From positions 2,102,999-2,123,659 of the forward strand of contig BFEA01000232.1 of assembly GCA_003427395.1 (NCBI GenBank): 20,661 bases of DNA. Direction: 5' to 3'. Origin of the DNA: Chara braunii (Eukaryota; Streptophyta; Charophyceae; Charales; Characeae). Under the pieces are notes generated by a model, which worked only from the letters and a program-made list of their open reading frames with translations, searched no databases and had not been told where the DNA came from. Positions within the stretch are counted from its first letter, which is position 1. Each line of letters begins with the position of its first letter. This document shows, piece by piece, positions 7,102 through 16,100 of the stretch. The position numbers were made by a program, and so were the translations under genes.

Positions 7102-10100
7102 GTGAGTGCATTTTCAAAACCCATGTTCTTCTCCATCCGCTTCTTCTCCTCCCACTTCTAATCTTCCTCTTTTTGCCCTTCTCTTCGTTTTCCATTCCTA
7201 CTCGTCTTTGTCCCATTCCCTTCTCCCCCTCCTCCTCCTTTTTCTCCTACTAATCTTCCTCCTCTTCCGGCCTCTCCCTTTTCAATCCCTTCTCCTCCTC
7301 CTCCTCGGCATTCTCCTGCTCCTCGTAGTATTCTTTGTCCTCTTCCTCCCTCTGCGTTTTCTGTCCGTTTCTATCTTTCTCCCTGCCCTCCTTGTCCTAA
7401 TCTTCATCCTCTCTCCATTTCTACTATAGGAGGTGATGTTCTCTTGGTCACATCCGTTTGTCTGATTGTTGTTAATCCTCCATCGCGTCCTCCTTTGCTG
7501 CTCTGATACCCCTGCTTGAATAGAATCAGGATGGCTTTGAGGGGAGGAGGAGGGATGTGGCGCGAATATGGTGGGGATATGGAGGAGGCATGGCGGGGAT
7601 GTGGNTGAGGCATGGAGAAGAGACGGAGGGGATATGCCGGGGATATGGTTGCGATATGGAGGGAGGGAGNAGGAGGGGTGATAAGTAGAGGATGTAGTGG
7701 GAATATGGTGGGGATGGAGACATGGCGGGATTTGCAGATCTTCTCGCTGAACATGCTTGGGAAGAAGCACGTATCTGTCCAATAGTATACTATCAGGGGA
7801 AAGTAGTCAGGATGACAAGCCACTTACCCACTGATGATGACGGGCAGGATGATCCAAAACCCATGTTCTTCTCCATCCGCTTCTTCTCCTCCCACTTCTA
7901 ATCTTCCTCTTTTGCCCTTCTCTCCGTTTTCCATTCCTTCTCCTCTTTGTCCCACTCCCTTTTCCCCCTCCTCCTCCTTTTTCTCCTACTAATCTTCCTC
8001 CTCTTCCGGCCTCTCCCTTTTCAATCCCTTCTCCTCCTTCTCCCCGGCATTCTCCTGCTCCTTCTCGTAGTATTCTTCGTCCTCTTCCTCCCTCTGCGTT
8101 TTCTGTCCGTTCCTATCTTTCTCCCTACCCTCCTCGTCCTAATCTTCATCCTCTGTCCATTTCTACTATAGGAGGCGACGTTCTCTTGGTCACATCCATT
8201 TGTCCGATTGTTGTTAATCCTCCATCGTGTCCTCCTTTGCTGCTCTGATACCCCTGCTTGAAAAGAATCAGGATGGCTTTGAGGGGAGGAGGAGGGATGT
8301 GGCGCGAATATGGTGGGGATATGGAGGAGGCATGGCAGGATGTGGCTGAGGCATGGAGAAGAGACGGAGGGGATATGTCGGGGATATGGTTGCGATATGG
8401 AGGGAAGGANGAGGAGGGGTGATAAGGAGAGGATGTAGTGGGAATATGGTGGGGATGGAGACATGGCGAGATTTGCAGATCTTCTCGCTGAACATGCTTG
8501 GGAAGAAGCACGTATCTGTCCAACAGTATACTATCGGGGGAAAGTAGTCAGGATGACAAGCCACTTACCCACNGATGATGAAGGGCGGGATGATTCAAGC
8601 CGAATCCTCGACTGACTGTGAGTAAGTTGAGCTCGTATCCTGTATTTTTTGGCAGTAGTAGCCCGTTCGACCGATGTCTAGTCCCCGTGAGTTGAAGCAA
8701 CACAGTTCACTGTCGAGCACGTTCGTTGTGATTATTTTGTTATGAGTGCTGGTATCTGGCCTAGATTGCCCCCAGATACAATGTAGAGGTGGAAAAGGAA
8801 ACGGGGTGCAGGGGATAGAAGTGAGCGCGCAAAGAGGAGCGTGATGGGAACGAGCGAGCGAAGAGTAGGGAGGAATGCTCACACTGGAGAAAGGAGGCGG
8901 GGAGGTAGAAGGAAGAGAGAAGAGAAGAAGATGGTCGGGAGAAAGAGACAGAGATTGATGCATGGTGGATGTGAGATGAACACACGGGATGAAACAAGCA
9001 ATCACGCGAGCAAAGGAAGTCATCACGAGGAAGAAAATGATGAATGATGAAAAGAGATAAGTACGATGGAGGAAGGAAGAAAATTAATGAAAGAAAATTA
9101 TTAATAATGAAAAGAGGTAAGTGGGTCTAAGAATCGGGTAACCGTAGTGTGATGCTCGTCACGAAACTTGTAGTTATCTTGCATGGATTTTGCGCAGAAA
9201 AGAGATACTCACGTGGCTGATCTGTGTGCAATTTCCACCTTGTATTCTTGATTCCGCAATCTAGCGCTACGTTTTTATTTATTTTTTTTATTTTTTTTGG
9301 GACATGTTCCAGTCTATTAGTGGGGAGCGGCACGTGCTGGGAACCGGGCCCAGCATCAGTGGCCTGCGCGGCCGCCGGGTTGGGCAATTTGCTAGAGGTT
9401 ATTGCTTTTCTTTCGCAAAAAAACATTAAAAAATCCATCAGTGATACACGTAAGTAACTGTTAGTAAAGAGGTTAACAAAAGGAGGTGGTCATGGTCTCG
9501 AATCCTCTGATGGAATCTGATGGACAAAATACAGCAATACTAGGTGTTATTTCAGAAAAAGTGCTGATAAAAAAAATCAAATTAAAAATAAAAAACCGAA
9601 GAAAAAAACAAAAAAAACAAAAAAAACAGATGATGCTGAGTCATCGTTCGCGGTTGGGTCACAGGAACGAAAGCTAGCCTCACCACGAAGTAGTACAACA
9701 AGGGGTTCTTTTTTTTTGCCTGGGCAAATAAGTGAAAAACCGGTGAATGTATTGTTCTGTTAAAACCTAGGCTACCAGCTGGGCCGCCTGGGTCACCTTG
9801 TTTTCGAGAGCAGCCCGGCCGTGCAAGAGCCAAGGCAGATCCCAGCAAAAAAGGAAAAAAAAAGCAATCGGAAAAATCCATTAAAAAACTATGTTATGCG
9901 GAAAACTAAACTGAACAACTTTTGCCTTAGGGTCATATCCGAATTATTTACCAATTTTAAAACAAAAAATAAAATTAAAAAAAATATTTTTAAATTTTAT
10001 TTTTTTAGTTTTTTTTGGCCCGGTTAGGCAAGTGGTCGCGGGCCACCCCGGTAGCCTAGGTTAAAACTGGAAAAATACATTTCTCACATTTCTCACATTT

Positions 10101-13100
10101 GGCGCGCAGTGGAAGGAGGTCCTCCACCTCTCATTGTCCGCCTTTCTCTCTATTGACAAAGACAAACATTCTTCTTGGGTGGAAGGAGGTCCTCCACCTT
10201 TTAGTCGACGTATTTGACAACCTTATTAAATTTCATTTAACGTCTGTTTAATCCTTTTCTAAATATTTTCGGAAAAGAAGAAACAGCTCTTTTTGTCCTA
10301 CCACTTTTTGTTTAATTATTAATACGACTATTTCTCGTATTATTTCTTTTGCTTCCTTGTTCATACAGAAACTCTCGAACTTTTCTTTCCCATTCTTTTT
10401 TTTTTGTCTCATTCAAGTAACTGCATACAACTATACCGATTTTCTCCTTTCTTTTTGCTATCCATTTATTAATTAACATTATTTATTGGTTTTTATTACC
10501 TGTTTCGCTTGCGATTGGCTAATTAGGAGCAGACCGCCTCTTCCTCCTCCGACTTTTTGTAAATTGCCATCTAGTAAAAAAACCCTCCGTACTCAACGTG
10601 TCACCTTGTCCGCCATTGCAAGCCGCCATATCCACGTGTCATCTTGTCCGCCATAGCCAGGCGCAAAGTACAAGTCTGAATGCACACATCAATCTCGTGC
10701 AAGGATGCGAAGAACATCGCAACTGGGATATCGCGCTTGATTCTGGATCCTGATCAGACGGCCTCGACAGTCACCGCCACCCCTCCGGCCGGCTAATCAA
10801 GAAAGAGGTTAAATTATTGATGAAATGAATGAATCAGACCAAACAGGGAGGGAAGGGGGGAAGGAAGGAAGGAGAGAAGGAAGGAGAGGAGGAAGGAGAG
10901 GAGAGAGGGAGGGCGGGAAGGAGAGGAGGCAAGGAGGGAGGGAGCGAGGGAGGGGGAAAGAAAACGCCGCAATCGCAGTGATCAGTGGATCCTTAGTCGT
11001 TGATTGGTGGATCTTTAGTGTCCGAATGTGTCGCACAGCTGTGAAACTTCTAGAGTAGTGTCTGAATTTGTCGCACAGCTTTGAAAATTATCAGTGTCTG
11101 TCCAAATCTGTCGCACGATGATGAATTTTTTATTTTATTTTTTTCTCGAATTTGGTTGAGAATTTCGCCAAGACCTTCAGNCAAAAGTTGTTTTGCATTG
11201 GAATTTTGCACAACATTTTTTTTTTCGATTCTTTTTTTTTTTTAATACAAAAAACAGGTCCTTATGGCCCTGGCTCCATTTCCATTCTAGGGAGCATCAG
11301 TCCGGTTCCTATTCCACCGACAAGTAAGAATAAAATATTACATCATGGAACACATAATAAAATATTACATCATGGAACACATTCACGCTTTCTTCCGTCT
11401 GGCGGAAGGAACCCTGATCAGCATTGATTACTCCACCATCCTAGAGGATTGACTGTCAGCTTGCCTTACTTTCACCTCTCCTCTCAGGTCCACTGCATGA
11501 ACCTGCCAGATAAATGATAAAGAGCCAGAAAGGTAAAAAAAGCTATAGAAGAAGCAACCTCGGAATTTGCTCTTCAAGAATACGTGGCCTGCGTAGGATC
11601 TTGTCCATCTGCTGGCTGGGATCTCTGTCTTTTCCACCCTGCTTCTGAGTTGTGCCAGTCTTTCCATCGTATGTGACAGTTAATTATCTCTGCTACTTTG
11701 CCCCCTGCGAGCCACAGCTCAGTAAATTTTGCCTTGATCCTCCTCTGTTGCTCTTCGTCTTCTGGCATGGAGTGTCTCGTCTTATGGCGGATACAGTGAA
11801 AATGAGGGTGCTTTNTGTTTGGGGGAAGACGGTAGCAGGGCCTTGCTCTCTGAGACACAGAGCAGATTCCCGGAAAGCTAATTTGATTAGCAGGGCCCGA
11901 AATAATATTAAAAAAAAAAAAAAGCATCAGAGATCTAGGACAAACTCATCAGTGCTGGTGGCGATTACCCCCTTTTGAGACCGAATAGATTATTGTTCTC
12001 CAGTGCAAATTCGGAGATGAAGAGTACACGGCCGGAATCACACACAAATCAGTCACTTAAAAAAAAAAAAAAATGCTATTTCACGAGTAGTGTCTGAATT
12101 TATTGCCTGAAGGTCTTGGCAAAATTCTCAACCAAATGCTATTTCACTGTTCACTCATTCAAATTCCGGGTACAAGAGAACACAGACTGAGTCTGAAACT
12201 GTTCCAGTTAAAGTCTGAGCATGTGGACTTANGCTGGGAATTTTCCGCGTGAAGCCTCACAATNCACACTTAGTCTGCGTNTATTCCGTGTAAACTCTGC
12301 TGGGAAAAGACCCACCTAATCCTGCTCAAGTAGTCTAATCTCGCTTAGTGGGCGCCCTCTTCTAAAGTAGCCAGTGCCTGCATTTCCTGCACCCTGCAAC
12401 CAGAACCCTCAACCAAGCTATAGAATATATCTATACGATCTAAGTATAGTATTAGAATCTATCTACAGAATCTAGTGTACGAGCTCTAGAGAGTTTAGTG
12501 TCCTGTCTTTATGGAATCTCAGTATAGAATCTAGTACGGAATCTAGTATAGAATCTAGTATACATATAGATCATTGATGTATTACAGGAGCAAGCAATTA
12601 TGCAGCTAAGCAGCCTGATTGTGTGTGGTCAACAATTATCAAGTGACTGAGTCTCTGTGAGACGATAGCCAGTTAGACCACCACCAGCATTGAGGCTAAT
12701 TTCCCAAACCTGTTGTGTGCCCAACCAGGACTTGCCGAACCGTTGGCAGGTCGGTGCTGTACTGAGGAGCAGGTTTTCTGTGGGCCAGCAATGCCCGTAG
12801 CTAGTGCATTTATTACTGAACTCTAAACCGCCCTGGGATGTGTCAGAAGAGCGGTGGTTTGAGCGAATAATTAACTTCACCACTACCTGCGGGGATGNGC
12901 TCCCACGCTGACTCTATCGAGCTCTGGTACATAACCTGCTTCTAGTAGTCCNCGATGGAAAAATTCCGGCCTTTCGTGATCTGCCAAGCCAAGCCAAGCC
13001 AAGCCGAACAAGCTTTGGTACTATACCAGTTGCTGGCAAGCCACCAGGAGGAAATCTGGGTTTCTTACTATAGTCACTACTTTAGGAAAAAGGAGGTCTT

Positions 13101-16100
13101 CCCTGCTTGCAGTGTGTTAAATTTGAACTTTAAACTNGCAGCTCAGTTGTCTAGTAGATCCCCCACTTCTTCTAGCACTACAATCGGGTTCGGTTTGAAA
13201 GAACATCTTTGTCTTTTCTTATTTCTATGTTTTTCGACTAACAATTTTGTTGTTCGTACTGTGTTTTTTATCTTTTTTATTTTTTCAATTTCGTTTTTTT
13301 TTTTTTTTTTTTCCAGAAAACGTTTGAAAGGATGTTTGAAGCACTTCAGGAGAATGTAAACCCTGAACTCATTGCATTGGAGGACGAACTTGCAACCATT
13401 TTTGGGAAAATGGATCTTTGTCACAAGCAAACACAAGGTGGAGTAGGACTCGACAGATCCAGTATGCTGAGTCTTAAACAAGGAGGCAGATGGGAGATGC
13501 GAACAGTTAACAGTCCGCATCGACATCTTTCTCGTACACATGTTATCTTCAGCGGGTATATACAGCCAGAGAGGCTCCAGATGCTTTATGTGAGCAATGC
13601 TGATGGGTTAATGAATCGTTTTCACATTTTCATTCCCGAAATTTTTTTGGAAAGCTATGCCCCACCTCAAAATGGTCCAAAACGGNCACGACATATCAGG
13701 AAATCAGGTCAACAGGATGCGATGCTTGATGACCTAGATGAATATTTATCTGTGCCAAGTGAGTCAACAATCCAACTCGCAGAGGTATGTTACTCTCATG
13801 TCCATCTCAATCTTGTTTATATGTCTACAAATGTTGTTGGTTAATTTTTATGTTTTTATTAAAAAAAATTCATAAAATCAGAACCTTTGGGTTTTAGTTG
13901 TTGCCATTACGGGGAGTGACAGTCCGGTCGCTATTCCCAAGGTAAGTCATTTAAACAGTACACATAACACTCTACCCACACTCCTCCCTATTACAGCTAG
14001 GAGACCTGAGTGAATGACATTGATTACTCCATAAGGAAGGATGTACCATCCCTCACCGCTGCCCAATTGGTGATAGTTTGTCTATGTTACCATGAGCCCT
14101 AAACGCTAACTACCAGCTTTACTAGGAACGAGATATCACACTCGTACCTCTTTTTTTGTGAACTCTATTTTATTTATTTATAAATAAGGAAATGTCAACC
14201 CAGAATGCAGAAGTACTCATTTTTCCCATCCTCTTTTTTATATAGATATTACTAGATCTGCCAGAGTCACTGCCTACTGCCCTCCTAACTTGAACCCTAA
14301 ACCCTATGGATCGTCCAGCTTTGGTTTCTCCCCATGTTTTGACCTGGTCATCCTGAGTCCAAAGCTTATAGGAAACGTTCAACCCACTCAAGATGACATC
14401 ACTGGCTTCATGCCTGTATGTGGGTCAACCTCTGCCGAGAATGGATGATATCTTTCCACTCGTGGAATCAGTCGCTCCGCCCAGTCTCTCTTTCACAGGT
14501 CAGGGGTACAGAGGCAGAACCCTTAGGTTGTCTCCCAGAGACAACACACAGGTTTAATTTTTCAATATCGCCAGTCAGAGATCAGACACCAGGAGACTGA
14601 ATGTAGTCTCATACCAAAAGTCTGATGTCTGTCAATAGTATGTCTAATAATTCTTAGCCAGGTACTTGAGCTGCCATTCAAATTGCCTCTTATGAGTCCG
14701 AGCTTGCAGAATCTTGGTCTAGACGAGCCTTTTTTTTTATTTACCTGGGCTAACGAGGTCTGAATCAATTGCCTTTAAGTATGTCTGAGTTTGTTGTGCC
14801 TACGCTCAGGAAGATTGCGCTTACACTCACTGAGTCACATAATCCTCGAGCCTACAATGACCGAGCCTGACGAAACCTGAACTTCAGAATGCTTGAATTC
14901 AGATGGACTGAGTTTTAAATTTCAGGATCGGGAAGAATCAACTCTGTATGCTTGAGCCTTGAGTTTAAATGGACTATGTGCAACATCAGGATCTGGAAGA
15001 GTTAACTCCATACTGTCAAAGTTTGAGTCTAGACTCGATGCTTATCATTCTAGTAAATTATGACACTGCAATTTATGGATTGTACATTCGTTCGCCCCTA
15101 CCTGACTCATTGAGTAGAGGTGTGACCGAGCACCGTCCACCTGTCTGCTGTGCAGGGATCACAATCAGACCTCTCTCACCGGTTTGCTGTGCAGGGCTCC
15201 AGTCGAGGCACCACCCACTTTATGGTTATGTGCGGACTTGAGAGTTCCCTCGCAGTTTCTGTCTTGAGGGGTAAAGGTAGGGCCTTCTCAGAATGTGGGA
15301 GACACGTTTCCAATACTCCAAACTTTGAGGNTGAATAAGACTCTGTGCCCGGACCCTTGGTTCAGCTCTGGCCTGAACCGGTGGCTGAACACTAATCCAA
15401 ACCCAACCTTTGACTTGATTTGAACCCTATGGTTCCCTNGAGTTTCTGTTTGAATTAAATGCCCAATATTTTTANCGGGCAGCGGGGCCAAGTGTTTTAT
15501 GATTGAGAGACTTTGCAAGGAATCCGTTGTTCAAGTCTACACTGCTATCTTGAGTACGAGCCNATGTGAATTATTAACAAATAGTCCCTTAAGTATTGCG
15601 CGAACCCTCTCCTNCTTTTCCTAGTGTTGCANGAGGTCACCGAGGACTCTCTCTCTTTCTGCTCNNAGTCATTACCAATAGCCTCTGGCCCTCTGTGGTT
15701 GAATATTGCTTAGAAACAAAGNGAACAACTTCCCCATTCGAATACTGAACAGGGTCACTGTCAATAGTTTCTTTGTCCAAATGTTGAAAAGGTTCTCTGC
15801 GNATAGTTTNCCAGCTCGAATACTGAACAGGGTGTAGCTGTTCAAACANAGCGTGTTCGAGTACTNACAAAATGCAGNAGTTCAATGACNNCGCGCTCGA
15901 ATGTTGAGAATTTTGACAATGGGAATATAACAAAGTTAAATAAGGAAACAATTCAGGCTACCAGAGTGGCCCGGGGCAACTTGCCCGAGCAGGNGAAAGA
16001 AAACTAGAAAAAATAAATAATAAAATAATATAATTTTTAATTTTTAATTTTAATTNAACTTTGATAAATAAGTTTTATATAACCCCGAGGCAAAAGTTGT

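Larger units (their letters stand above)
11151..12136. mobile_element. Possible inverted-repeat element
   Basis: A 34-bp arm at 11151-11184 (starts TTTGGTTGAGAATTT) is matched in inverted form at 12103-12136, with one mismatch and one N. The arms lie 918 bp apart. No target duplication was found, so this may be an inverted duplication and not a transposon. Confidence 0.45.

Noticed and set aside
7106-8171. Leu/Phe-rich plus-strand frames resembling membrane proteins
   Set aside because: They are translations of a CTCCT/TTCTTC pyrimidine tract in intron 1, duplicated with it. The hydrophobicity is a composition effect.
7282-8564. Long minus-strand frames rich in Pro, His, Ser and Ile
   Set aside because: They are reverse readings of GGGGATATGG repeats, appear in both copies of the 740-bp duplication, and contain no domain-like sequence.
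10825-11058. Gly/Arg/Glu-rich frames over the GGAAGGA tract
   Set aside because: Pure low-complexity purine sequence, open in several frames on both strands.
11428-11927. Overlapping minus-strand frames containing MPEDEEQQRRIKAKF
   Set aside because: Locally protein-like, but split across frames, starting in a poly(A/T) run and without a recognisable domain. It may be an old element remnant, but support is too weak to list as a gene.
14285-14310. Plant-type telomere word CCCTAAACCCTA
   Set aside because: Under two units, so chance occurrence is enough.
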